A stretch of 64,000 nucleotides of DNA from Chryseobacterium sp. 7 (GTDB lineage Bacteria; Bacteroidota; Bacteroidia; Flavobacteriales; Weeksellaceae): the NCBI RefSeq assembly GCF_003663845.1, contig NZ_RCCA01000001.1, positions 682,001 to 746,000 of the forward strand, given 5' to 3'. Below the pieces are notes generated by a model. That model made no database searches. It saw only the letters and a list, made by a program, of their open reading frames with translations, and was not told the DNA's origin. Position 1 is the stretch's first letter. Every line of letters starts with the position of its first letter. Positions 52,060-60,322 of this stretch are shown here, piece by piece. The position numbers were made by a program, and so were the translations under genes.

Positions 52060-52413
52060 TTACGAGTTCATCTTTTTATTGATATGATTCAATATAAATA
52101 CCAATATAACAATAACTTCTGCTATTAAAATCATGATTAAAAATCCTATTGGTTTTTCTAACATAATTCCTCTTATGAGTTTGATAATTCCCAATAAGAA
52201 AACAGATCCTGCAAAATAAAGTGTAATTCTTGAAATGGTTTCTTTCAAAGAATTTAAAATAAAAATTGAAGCATAGAATCCGAAAACCAGGATAAGATAA
52301 AACTTTAGGAAGTCTGGTCCTTTAAGGATAACCGGATTGAATGTCTGGTGAATTGCCATAAGCCACGTAAAACTTATAGCAACCGGAACTGAATGTATGA
52401 TGACTTTCTTCAT
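52060..52413 (-). CDS. membrane protein of unknown function
   Basis: A 117-residue protein from ATG 52413. An earlier ATG at 52479 would run into the Gly/Cys-rich end of the upstream gene and is rejected. Four hydrophobic stretches are seen: AISFTWLMAIHQ, LILVFGFYASIFILN, TLYFAGSVFLLGII and GFLIMILIAEVIVILVFIL. No family recognised. It follows the Gly/Cys-rich protein gene by 17 bases on the same strand. Confidence 0.55.
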   Translation of the reverse strand: MKKVIIHSVPVAISFTWLMAIHQTFNPVILKGPDFLKFYLILVFGFYASIFILNSLKETISRITLYFAGSVFLLGIIKLIRGIMLEKPIGFLIMILIAEVIVILVFILNHINKKMNS

Positions 52414-52429
52414 AATGATTCGTTTTTTA

Positions 52430-53173
52430 TTATCCGCCACAGCCACCGCATCCCCCACAACCTCCGCAACCACCTCCACAGCCGCCTCCGCCTACGCTGC
52501 AACTAGCGCCGCCACAGCTTCCTCCTCCGTCATTATTCTGCTTATCTTTTCTGTTAGGATCTGTGACTTCACTATCTCCTACTATTGATGCAATAGCTCC
52601 CAAGATGAAAATAATTGCAAATATTACTCCCGTGACGAGCAATCCTGTAAAACCGCCTCCTTCTGTACACGAGAACAAAAGCAGTACAATAAGAATTGGA
52701 GAAAAAAAAGCCATCTTTCTCAAACAGGTTCGTATTTTAGGCTTTTTACTAAGTTCCTGCCACATTTCTTCAGGAGCTTCCTGTTGAAATACTTTTTGAT
52801 AACTTGTTAAAGTGTCTTCAAACCAGTTTTGATGTTTTTTTCTTTCTGCAGTTCCTCCTTTAGATGGATGATGATGAAGCGGTCTTTTCAAAATGTGAGG
52901 ACAGAATTCTTCCCAATAATTCTGGGTGTAGATCAGATGCATATGCCATACTTTATCTACTATTTCACTGGGTGAAGCTCCATTGGGAAGAATACAGCAG
53001 AGATAAACAAACTTTTTATACTCTTCTATTGCTTTTCTTGCGAAATCAATGCTCCAGCGTTCTTCTTTTGCCAGTTTTTTTGAGAAAGGAAAATCAGCGC
53101 CGGGAGCATCCAGGGAAAACTCTTGTATTCGGTTCCAAAGAGATTCGTCTTTTAATACCATTTTTGTTTCCAT
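52430..53173 (-). CDS. protein with Gly/Cys-rich C-terminal tail (TIGR04222-like)
   Basis: A 247-residue protein from ATG 53173. N-terminal soluble domain with WNRIQEFSLDAPGADFPFSK, YCCILPNGASPSEIVDKVWH and WHMHLIYTQNYWEEFCPHIL, the Trp/His pattern that fits the family called TIGR04222. Two hydrophobic segments follow (FFSPILIVLLLFSCTEGG and TGLLVTGVIFAIIFILGAIA). The C-terminus is a low-complexity run of Gly and Cys: GGGSCGGASCSVGGGGCGGG, then repeating GCGGCGG. The role is unknown. An alternative start at 53200 is possible. Confidence 0.7.
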   Translation of the reverse strand: METKMVLKDESLWNRIQEFSLDAPGADFPFSKKLAKEERWSIDFARKAIEEYKKFVYLCCILPNGASPSEIVDKVWHMHLIYTQNYWEEFCPHILKRPLHHHPSKGGTAERKKHQNWFEDTLTSYQKVFQQEAPEEMWQELSKKPKIRTCLRKMAFFSPILIVLLLFSCTEGGGFTGLLVTGVIFAIIFILGAIASIVGDSEVTDPNRKDKQNNDGGGSCGGASCSVGGGGCGGGCGGCGGCGGCGG

Positions 53174-53287
53174 TGTTTTGATTTTTATTTTTCTACTCAA
53201 ATATCAATGGATTATAAAATATAAAAGTCTTTGAAAAGTCTTTTTTGGTTTGATAAAAATCTTAAATTAGTCTTACAAATAAATGCC

Positions 53288-54184
53288 ATGAAAAAGGAAG
53301 ATATTCTACATCTTGAGAAGCTGATGAATTTCTTAAGCCGCCAGTTTTTAAAGAAAAACCATTGGGAAGATGTTACCAAAACCGAATGGACTTATATAAG
53401 CGCTGAACTGAATGATTTGATTATCAGTGATCATTCCGACAAAGAGATCAAAAAAGAACCTGATCTTCTGGGGAACAACTACCTTTATGAACATCTGATT
53501 ATCAATAAACTAAAGAAATTCAAACACAATGAAAATGCAGTTCTTAGCAGACCCAACCTTGCCAAGCTGAGTCAGATTGTGAAGGTTTTGGGGTATTCAA
53601 ATTATATAGATTTCATTAATTCCAATACGGAATCCTTTAATTTTAATGATCTCAAAATTGAGATGAATAATGTAAATCTGAATACAGCTCTTTTAGACCG
53701 TTTGGTGGGCTGTTGGTATTCTTATAACAGAAATCTGCCCGACAATCCTTTGATGGCAAAAGAAGACCGGATATGGCGTTCTGCTATGGAAATTTATAAA
53801 TCTGAAACTACCGGAGAATATTTTATTGAAAGAAGCGGAGGGGATCATCATAAATATTACGGTAAGGTAACGGCTTATTCGGATTATGTTTTTATTATCA
53901 TGAACAGCAATACTTTTATCCGACAAAGGCATTTTATTTCAAGAATAAAAGATATTAAAGAAAAACTTAAAAACCCGGACTATAAACTCCACGAAATCCA
54001 CTTCATAAGTACTTGTATCAGTTTCAATCAGGAGCCGATTGCTTTGTTTGAAATTTTCAGAAAAGCGGACAGAAAAAATTTTATTTCAGATTCTATCAGC
54101 TTCCCAATTGATAGTGATGAAATTCCAGAAAGCATTGTTAAACAACTTGAAGATACTGAGTCTAACAGAATCGATTACAGATAG
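53288..54184 (+). CDS. cytoplasmic protein of unknown function
   Basis: A 298-residue protein from ATG 53288 (MKKEDILHLEKLMNF). The ATG at 53231 lies upstream of a good -7 box, TAAATTAG at 53263-53270, so it is rejected. It is helical in the N-terminal half (FLSRQFLKKNHWEDVTKTEW), with a beta-type domain (WRSAMEIYKSETTGEYFIER and SGGDHHKYYGKVTAYSDYVF) in the second half. I do not recognise a family. It is divergent from the Gly/Cys-rich protein gene. Confidence 0.6.
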   Translation: MKKEDILHLEKLMNFLSRQFLKKNHWEDVTKTEWTYISAELNDLIISDHSDKEIKKEPDLLGNNYLYEHLIINKLKKFKHNENAVLSRPNLAKLSQIVKVLGYSNYIDFINSNTESFNFNDLKIEMNNVNLNTALLDRLVGCWYSYNRNLPDNPLMAKEDRIWRSAMEIYKSETTGEYFIERSGGDHHKYYGKVTAYSDYVFIIMNSNTFIRQRHFISRIKDIKEKLKNPDYKLHEIHFISTCISFNQEPIALFEIFRKADRKNFISDSISFPIDSDEIPESIVKQLEDTESNRIDYR

Positions 54185-54350
54185 TTATACCAAAATATAA
54201 TACATATTGAATGCCCTTGAACTAGCAATATTCCAGGACTCATTCATTTCTCTTATGCCTAGAATACATTTAACCATTAAAAATCAGTTAATTACAGCAA
54301 TATTTCTCTAAATTGATAGTTCTAAATAGGAACCCTTCAACCCTCTTGCT

Positions 54351-55577
54351 ATGGAATATTATGAATTGTATGAAGTTTTGAAAAATCATTTTGATTCCGG
54401 AAAAGACAGGGCTGAACTCAAAGAACTGAATACAACTATTGAGTCAATTCCTTTTGAATCTAAAGTTTGTGATTTCCTTTACGGTTCAGAAAATCAAAAT
54501 TGCAGCAAACACCAGCAAGCTCTTGAAATCAACAAAAATGGCTATCTCTTTTATGACCAGCCAGCCGTAGATATCAAAGATTTTGATATTGAATGCAACA
54601 AAAAATTTGAATATCATATTCTGAAACGGGCAGATATTGAAACAACCCAGGGAGCCATATTTTTCTTCCATGGGCTGAATGAAAAGAAATGGGATAAATA
54701 TCTTCCTTGGGCGTATAAACTGGCTCAAAGAACGCAAAAAGCCATTATTCTTTTTCCTATTGCATTTCACATGGACCGTGCAGAACCCATCTGGAGTGAT
54801 CGTCATCATATGATGGAAGTAGTGGATTTCAGGAAGAAAAAATATCCGGAAAATATGAATTATTCCTATGTGAATGCAGCCATAAGTTCCAGGCTGGAAG
54901 CCCATCCTCAAAGAATATTTTGGTCCGGATTACAGACTTATTCTGATATTACAGAAGTAGTAAAAGATATTAAAAATGGTAAAATAAAGAGTATTTCTTG
55001 CGAAGCAGATCTGGATTTGTTCGGGTATTCTATAGGATCTTTTCTTTCACTGATTATCAAAATGGCAGATCCTCATCATTATTTCAGCCAATCAAAAGTT
55101 TTTTGTTTTTGTGGTGGGATGACCATCGACAGGATGTTTCCGATCTCCAAATACATCATGGATACTCAGGCAACGGTAAAAATGCAGTCTGTTTTTACAG
55201 AGTTGCTGAGCTCTGATTTTAAGTCTGATAAGAGATTAAAACATTATCAGAACGAAGATTTACATCCTCAGGAAAGCTGGTTCAAAAAGATGCTCCGTTA
55301 CAATTATTTTCAAAAAGAAAGGGAAGAAAGAATTCAGGAAATTCAGTCTCAGATCAAAGCGTATGTGCTGGAAAAAGACAGTGTAGCTCCTCCAATGGAA
55401 GCATTAAATACATTACAGGGAGGTTACAGGAATATCAATGTGGATGTTGAAATCAAAGATTTTCCGTTTGAATATTCCCATATGGTTCCGTTTCCGCTTA
55501 GCCATAAGCATGCAAAAGAGGTAACTGAAGCTTTTGATCAGTTTGTACAATCTGCGAGCGATTTTTATAATGCCTGA
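54351..55577 (+). CDS. DUF6051-like protein, alpha/beta-hydrolase fold
   Basis: A 408-residue protein. GAIFFFHGLNEKKWDKYLPW (HGLNE oxyanion-type turn) and DLFGYSIGSFLSLIIKM (nucleophile elbow G-Y-S-I-G) suggest a serine-hydrolase fold, with a candidate His late in the chain (SHMVPFPLSHKHAKEV). The family appears to be DUF6051, not functionally assigned. It has no signal peptide. The chain length and preserved elbow make activity plausible but unproved. Confidence 0.7.
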   Translation: MEYYELYEVLKNHFDSGKDRAELKELNTTIESIPFESKVCDFLYGSENQNCSKHQQALEINKNGYLFYDQPAVDIKDFDIECNKKFEYHILKRADIETTQGAIFFFHGLNEKKWDKYLPWAYKLAQRTQKAIILFPIAFHMDRAEPIWSDRHHMMEVVDFRKKKYPENMNYSYVNAAISSRLEAHPQRIFWSGLQTYSDITEVVKDIKNGKIKSISCEADLDLFGYSIGSFLSLIIKMADPHHYFSQSKVFCFCGGMTIDRMFPISKYIMDTQATVKMQSVFTELLSSDFKSDKRLKHYQNEDLHPQESWFKKMLRYNYFQKEREERIQEIQSQIKAYVLEKDSVAPPMEALNTLQGGYRNINVDVEIKDFPFEYSHMVPFPLSHKHAKEVTEAFDQFVQSASDFYNA

Positions 55578-55698
55578 TTATCATTCTCTCAGGTATAAAA
55601 AAGCGAAAGGAATAGTTTAAAAATCAACAATATAAGATCCATGGTGTTAGTTTTTAAGTTATGAGGAAGTACATTTAATCATATACCTTCCTTATTGA

Positions 55699-56442
55699 TC
55701 AACTGACCAGCCAGTCTTTGAAATCTTTCACACGGTCTCTGCTGACCGTAATTTCCTCTTCCGGCTGAAATTCCAGATCCACTTTGTAATAAGGTGAAGT
55801 GTGGATATTTTTGATAAAATCTGAGCTTATAATAAACTGTCTGTTCACACGGAAGAATTTTTTCTGATCCAGAACATCTTCCAGCTCATCCAACGTAAAA
55901 TCTGACGGATAAGTACGGTCTTCCGTCTGAAGATAAACGATTTTATTTTCACTGAAAAAGCAGCTTATTTCATCCGTCTGAATGATCTTAAGGTTATAGC
56001 CTATTTTAACCAAAACTCTGGAAAGCGTGGATTTTTCTTTTCTGATCAGCTGTTTGATATCCTGAGAGCCATTGGTATCATTAGCCGGAATGAAAGATTT
56101 AAATTTCTCTACTGCGCCTTGCAGATCTTCATCAAGAATAGGCTTTAAAAGATAATCAATGCTGTTCAGCTTAAAGGCTTTCAGGGTATACTGGTCGAAA
56201 GCTGTGGTATAAATAATAAAACCTTTTGTAGGTACTTTTTCAAAAATGTCAAAAGACAGTCCGTCACCTAAAACAATATCAGAAAAGATCAGCTGTGGAT
56301 GTTCGTTTTCAGAAAACCAGGCTACGCCTTCTTCTACAGATTCTATTTTTGCAACTACTTCTATTTCAGGAAAATTACTCAGCATTCTCTCTAATTTCCT
56401 TGAAGCAGGTTTTTCGTCTTCTATAATGACAGTTTTGATCAT
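55699..56442 (-). CDS. LytTR-family response regulator
   Basis: A 247-residue response regulator. The receiver has VIIEDEKPASRKLERML, the phospho-acceptor D55 in LIFSDIVLGDGL and the late FDQYTLKAFKLNSIDYLLKP. The C-terminal LytTR DNA-binding domain has VLVKIGYNLKIIQTDEISCF and the ending FRVNRQFIISSDFIKNIH. It is the last gene of a five-gene minus-strand operon whose first gene is a LytS-type histidine kinase, its likely partner. Confidence 0.92.
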   Translation of the reverse strand: MIKTVIIEDEKPASRKLERMLSNFPEIEVVAKIESVEEGVAWFSENEHPQLIFSDIVLGDGLSFDIFEKVPTKGFIIYTTAFDQYTLKAFKLNSIDYLLKPILDEDLQGAVEKFKSFIPANDTNGSQDIKQLIRKEKSTLSRVLVKIGYNLKIIQTDEISCFFSENKIVYLQTEDRTYPSDFTLDELEDVLDQKKFFRVNRQFIISSDFIKNIHTSPYYKVDLEFQPEEEITVSRDRVKDFKDWLVS

Positions 56443-56503
56443 TGAGCTTTAATTTTGGTTTTCAGATTTTAGGAACTAAAGTTAGATAAAAGCGGACAAA
56501 TTA

Positions 56504-56779
56504 TTAATAATCCATTGGGTTTTTCTCTTTTTTGAGCTCTTTTTGAATCATTTCTCTTTCCCACTCGGAATCAAAAAGAAACAGTTTTACAGCTTTCACA
56601 ATAATAATAAATCCCCAAATTCCTAGAATTGTATATCTGTCAAACAATCTGAATTGCACAATATGTTCACCAAAAATATCATCAGGAATGATAAGTACAG
56701 CAAAAATGGCAAATATAAAAATGCTTTTATAGAATTTTCTGATGCTGTTTGTTCTTGCAGAGGCAGTTTCGTAATCCAT
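56504..56779 (-). CDS. 2TM-domain protein (short)
   Basis: A 91-residue protein with two membrane helices (SIFIFAIFAVLIIPDDIFG, TILGIWGFIIIVKAVKLFLF), between an N-terminal helix (ARTNSIRKFYKS) and a basic/acidic end (SEWEREMIQKELKKEKNP). The arrangement, with a charged C-terminal helix W-E-x-E-M-I, matches the 2TM domain. It is a more diverged copy than its neighbour and lies between it and the LytTR gene. Confidence 0.78.
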   Translation of the reverse strand: MDYETASARTNSIRKFYKSIFIFAIFAVLIIPDDIFGEHIVQFRLFDRYTILGIWGFIIIVKAVKLFLFDSEWEREMIQKELKKEKNPMDY

Positions 56780-56811
56780 GATCGTATATGTTTTTTAGTT
56801 ATGATTATTGT

Positions 56812-57108
56812 TTATAGTGTTTTTATTTTTTGCTTTTCATCTTTCTCCATCAGTTCTTTTATTTTTCTTTCTTCCCAGCTTTTTCCTATCCCAAATACAT
56901 TTATTGCATGAAACGCAATTCCTATTCCCCAGCCTAATGCCGGCCATAAAAACCATAAATACCCCGGAGCCGTCATAAGATTCAGTATCGCTAAAAATGG
57001 AATAACGATACAGTAAGACGTAAGGTTTCCGTAAAATTCTTTTAATTCTTTTACTCTTCTTGATGCTTTTCTGTAAGCAATGGTCTCTTTATTTGGTAAA
57101 ATTTCCAT
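56812..57108 (-). CDS. 2TM-domain protein
   Basis: A 98-residue protein with the typical 2TM layout: helix RRVKELKEFYGNLTSYCIVI, membrane pair (PFLAILNLMTAPGYLWFLW; LGWGIGIAFHAINVFGIG) and end SWEERKIKELMEKDEKQK. The same domain is repeated twice in the histidine kinase of this operon. The role is unknown; membrane scaffolding or signal partner is possible. Confidence 0.85.
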   Translation of the reverse strand: MEILPNKETIAYRKASRRVKELKEFYGNLTSYCIVIPFLAILNLMTAPGYLWFLWPALGWGIGIAFHAINVFGIGKSWEERKIKELMEKDEKQKIKTL

Positions 57109-57232
57109 AATGTTTTGTTTTAAAGGTTGATTTGTTTTTTTCTTGAATCAAAGGTAAGTCAGGAAAAGGCCTTCAATCAATTTTATATTACCCAATGGTA
57201 GATTATGCTATCCGAATCGTAAAAATGGGTCA

Positions 57233-57808
57233 TCAATAGATAAACGGGATCAGTTTCTTTGTGGTTTTTCTGTATTCTCTATATTCTTCCCCGAACTGTT
57301 CTTCCAAAGCCTGTTCTTCCACCTTAATTCTGTACGCAAAAGCTAAAAACGGAGGCACAAAAGCAAAAATTAATGACAGCCAGTTGTTCAAATACAAACC
57401 AAGCCCAAGAGAAGTCAAAAGAGAGAAAGCATAAGAAGGGTGTCTCAGGTATCTGTAAAATCCTTCTTTTTTGATTTTATGATCCTGCCTGATGGTAACA
57501 TCAACTGTGAAATACTTACCCAGCGATCTGATGATGATATACCTGACAATAATCCCGATAAGAATAAAAAGCTCCCCCAAATAAAGAATCCAGATGGTAT
57601 TCACAATCGGAAAATGCGTATTATAAGATACGATGATAGAGGTAACTATGGAAAAAGGAATGGCCAGCCAAAGAAGATTAAGAGTAGACTTATCTTTGTT
57701 TTTCTGATCTTCTTTTCCGGATTTCAGTATGTTCTTATAAAGAAACTCTGTGAGAAACCACGCAGCCATTGAAATATAGAAAATTGTTGATAAAGCATTC
57801 ATTTTCAA
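57233..57808 (-). CDS. isoprenylcysteine-carboxylmethyltransferase-like membrane methyltransferase
   Basis: A 191-residue membrane protein with five hydrophobic segments. The C-terminal signature RYLRHPSYAFSLLTSLGLGL, then RIKVEEQALEEQFGEEYREY and RKTTKKLIPFI, is that of the ICMT/PEMT-like family, which uses S-adenosylmethionine. The bacterial substrate is unknown. It lies between the kinase and the 2TM genes of the LytTR operon, an unusual companion. Confidence 0.85.
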   Translation of the reverse strand: MKMNALSTIFYISMAAWFLTEFLYKNILKSGKEDQKNKDKSTLNLLWLAIPFSIVTSIIVSYNTHFPIVNTIWILYLGELFILIGIIVRYIIIRSLGKYFTVDVTIRQDHKIKKEGFYRYLRHPSYAFSLLTSLGLGLYLNNWLSLIFAFVPPFLAFAYRIKVEEQALEEQFGEEYREYRKTTKKLIPFIY

Positions 57809-57850
57809 TCAGTTTTTAAGGTTAGAAGTGTTTTAAAAAATATTTTCTTT

Positions 57851-59473
57851 CTAATGCTCATTCTGTTTATCCATTAGTTCTTTAATCTTATTATCTTCCC
57901 ACTTTTTGATAAAGCTGAAGCGTGGCAGGAACACTGTAAGGGCATGAGCTACCAGTCCTATTCCCCAGAAAGTAGCTGTAAAAAAGTTTTTAAACTGGAA
58001 GTAACTTTCACCGGGTTTCAAATGCATGCAATTGTAAACCACAATCATAGCATTTACGGCAACATAGGCAAATAAATGTCCGTAAAAACCTCGTAATCTG
58101 TCTACCTGCCTTCTGGCTCGTTGATATTCAATATCATTTTCGTCAAATCTTTCCATCACTTTATTTTTTTGTTTGTTCATAATTTCACGAATTTTCTTTT
58201 CCTGCCAGGATTCTCCTACTCCAAACACCTGGAAGGCATGGGAAGCAACCCCAATTCCCCATCCCAGCACCGGAAACCAAAACCATTGGTTTCTGCTGCT
58301 TGTATAAAGATTGATAAAGATCAAAAAGGAGCATACGGTGCAGTAAGAAATGAGATTCATATAAAAGCTTTTTATTTCTTTCACCCTTTTTTGAGCATGC
58401 TTGTAGGCTGCTGTTTCATCTTCAGGTTTTGTACTGGAAATATGTGGCTTAGCCAAAAGCATCGGCAGTTTTACTTTAAAATGATCTTCTGATTTTTCTA
58501 TGAAGACATTTCTTTCAGTAAGCAATGAATAACGCTGTACAATATTAGCAAGACCGATCCCGGAACTTTCTTTGATCTGTTCTCTTACCTGGAGATTATT
58601 TTCTATGCATAATGTATTTCCGTCTGAAAAAATTCTGATGATTAAAGGTTTTGATGACGTGGCAAAATTGTGTTTGATACAATTCTCCAGCAACAGCTGC
58701 AAAGCCAATGGAACTACATATTTCTGATAATCTTCTGTCGCCACATCAAAAGTAAAATCTACACTGTCTTCAAACCTTGTTTTTAAAAGTTCACAATAGG
58801 TTTTGGCAAATTCTATTTCATCTTCTACGGTTACCAGCTCTTTATCTTTCTGTTCAAGTACATACCGGTAAATCTTTGACATTGAAGCGGTAAACTTTTG
58901 AGCCTGGCGTGGATTTTCATCTATCAGAGAGCTTAACACATTCAATGAATTGAAAAGAAAATGCGGATCCAACTGGTTTTTTAAACTTTCAAACTGGGCA
59001 TTGGCAGATTTGGCAATAAGCTTCTGTTCTACCACTTCTTTTCTGGAAGTTTTTTTCAGTTCTTCCATGAAACTTCTGGCATGAAGAAAAGCTGAGATCA
59101 GCAAGGCGATATTGATCGTAAACCAATTGAGGAAATTATATTTTCCCAGAAAAAACTCTTCTGTAGTGGCTGCTTTTTGAATAAGCACAAAATTGACATA
59201 ATTGCAAAAATAAACCAACACAAAGTTGGCTACAATAATTGAAATAATACTGATAACCGCTCTTTTGGTTGTAGCTTCAGACCATGGGATTTTTTTATTC
59301 AGAAAGCTATTCAGCATTCCGTTTCCTCCTCCCAGCACAAAGGAATAAATAAAAGAGATTAGAATGGTATATAAAAAGTTCTCAAGATTCTTTTCTTCTG
59401 TAAAGACAAAAAAGAAAAACATAGAGACAGCAAGTGATACCCAGAATAATATGATAAAATTTTTCCGTTTCAT
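57851..59473 (-). CDS. LytS-type histidine kinase with two C-terminal 2TM domains
   Basis: A 540-residue sensor kinase. The first 140 residues carry about four membrane helices. The His_kinase domain has the phospho-acceptor H171 in QLDPHFLFNSLNVLSSLID, and the ATP-binding region LQLLLENCIKHN (about 258-269) with SSGIGLANIVQRY (303-315). After the kinase come two complete 2TM domains (residues about 357-438 and 449-537), each ending in W-Q/E-x-K-K/N-I-R/K-E-I/L-M. It is the first gene of the operon ending in the LytTR regulator. The fusion of two 2TM domains to a kinase is striking. Confidence 0.9.
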   Translation of the reverse strand: MKRKNFIILFWVSLAVSMFFFFVFTEEKNLENFLYTILISFIYSFVLGGGNGMLNSFLNKKIPWSEATTKRAVISIISIIVANFVLVYFCNYVNFVLIQKAATTEEFFLGKYNFLNWFTINIALLISAFLHARSFMEELKKTSRKEVVEQKLIAKSANAQFESLKNQLDPHFLFNSLNVLSSLIDENPRQAQKFTASMSKIYRYVLEQKDKELVTVEDEIEFAKTYCELLKTRFEDSVDFTFDVATEDYQKYVVPLALQLLLENCIKHNFATSSKPLIIRIFSDGNTLCIENNLQVREQIKESSGIGLANIVQRYSLLTERNVFIEKSEDHFKVKLPMLLAKPHISSTKPEDETAAYKHAQKRVKEIKSFYMNLISYCTVCSFLIFINLYTSSRNQWFWFPVLGWGIGVASHAFQVFGVGESWQEKKIREIMNKQKNKVMERFDENDIEYQRARRQVDRLRGFYGHLFAYVAVNAMIVVYNCMHLKPGESYFQFKNFFTATFWGIGLVAHALTVFLPRFSFIKKWEDNKIKELMDKQNEH

Positions 59474-59563
59474 GATCTATTTTCTTGACTCAAAATTAGT
59501 TTTTATTAAAGGTATCAAAAATTAATTCTTACCGAAAGGCTGTTTTTTCTCACTGAACAGTAT

Positions 59564-59598
59564 AAAAAAACCTCCACGAATGAAGGTTGATTTTTTTG
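59564..59598 (-). terminator. terminator after the helical secreted protein gene
   Basis: AACCTCCA and TGAAGGTT form a stem around CGAA, with a T run on the minus strand, downstream of the gene ending at 59613. Confidence 0.65.
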
Positions 59599-59612
59599 AA
59601 ATATAGAGAAAA

Positions 59613-60272
59613 TTATTTTGCTTTTTCAGCAGGCATGCTTAGAAAATAATCAGCTTCTGCTTTCCCCCAGTTAGGATCCAAAGCTGTCTTGGGTTTGTAT
59701 GCATTAAATTTTGCCTGAGCGTCTTTAAACATTTCCAATCCTTTGGTTTTGCTTCCCCCGTATTGTTCCGGGGTAAAATACACATCTTCCGCTTTGATAA
59801 GGGCAACTCTTGGGTTTGCCGGGTCCAGCTTTTCTGCAGCATTCATTTCCTCGGCAGCTCTTGCACCATCTGTCATATAACGCTGTGCAGGGTTCACCAT
59901 CATTCTCAGGGAATAAGACATTTTTCTCAACAGGTGAATTTCTGCATTATCTGCACCAGCCAGATTCTGAGCCATAGACAGGTGTTTCTCTGCCTGATCT
60001 GCAATCACATCCAGTTCCTGCATCTTCCCGTCCCTCATCAAGGTTCTTCCTTTTTGGATATAAGAAAAAGCAGCGTAGTACGCCGGAAGCCATTTTGTAC
60101 TTTCTTTACTCCCGATTCTCTGGAAATCATTGGCAAGAGTCTGGAAGTCTTCCGGTGTTTTGCAGGTTTCTATTTTTGCAATTTTTTCAGTCATTATTTT
60201 GTCATAATTTGCCTGTGCAAAAGCCGTTAAGCTTACAAAAGCTAAAGCAAAGCTTAAAAGGTATTTTTTCAT
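59613..60272 (-). CDS. secreted helical protein
   Basis: A 219-residue protein with a signal peptide (MKKYLLSFALAFVSLTAFAQ). The mature part is all-helical with repeated-looking units, for example EKLDPANPRVALIKAEDVYF and PAYYAAFSYIQKGRTLMRDG, consistent with TPR-like solenoid helices. Function unknown. It follows the TonB receptor gene by 50 bases on the same strand, so it may be its operon partner. Confidence 0.65.
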   Translation of the reverse strand: MKKYLLSFALAFVSLTAFAQANYDKIMTEKIAKIETCKTPEDFQTLANDFQRIGSKESTKWLPAYYAAFSYIQKGRTLMRDGKMQELDVIADQAEKHLSMAQNLAGADNAEIHLLRKMSYSLRMMVNPAQRYMTDGARAAEEMNAAEKLDPANPRVALIKAEDVYFTPEQYGGSKTKGLEMFKDAQAKFNAYKPKTALDPNWGKAEADYFLSMPAEKAK

Positions 60273-60322
60273 ACTGTCAATTTTTTAAAAGTTAGTTGTA
60301 TTGTTTGTTCTAAGATATGTTT

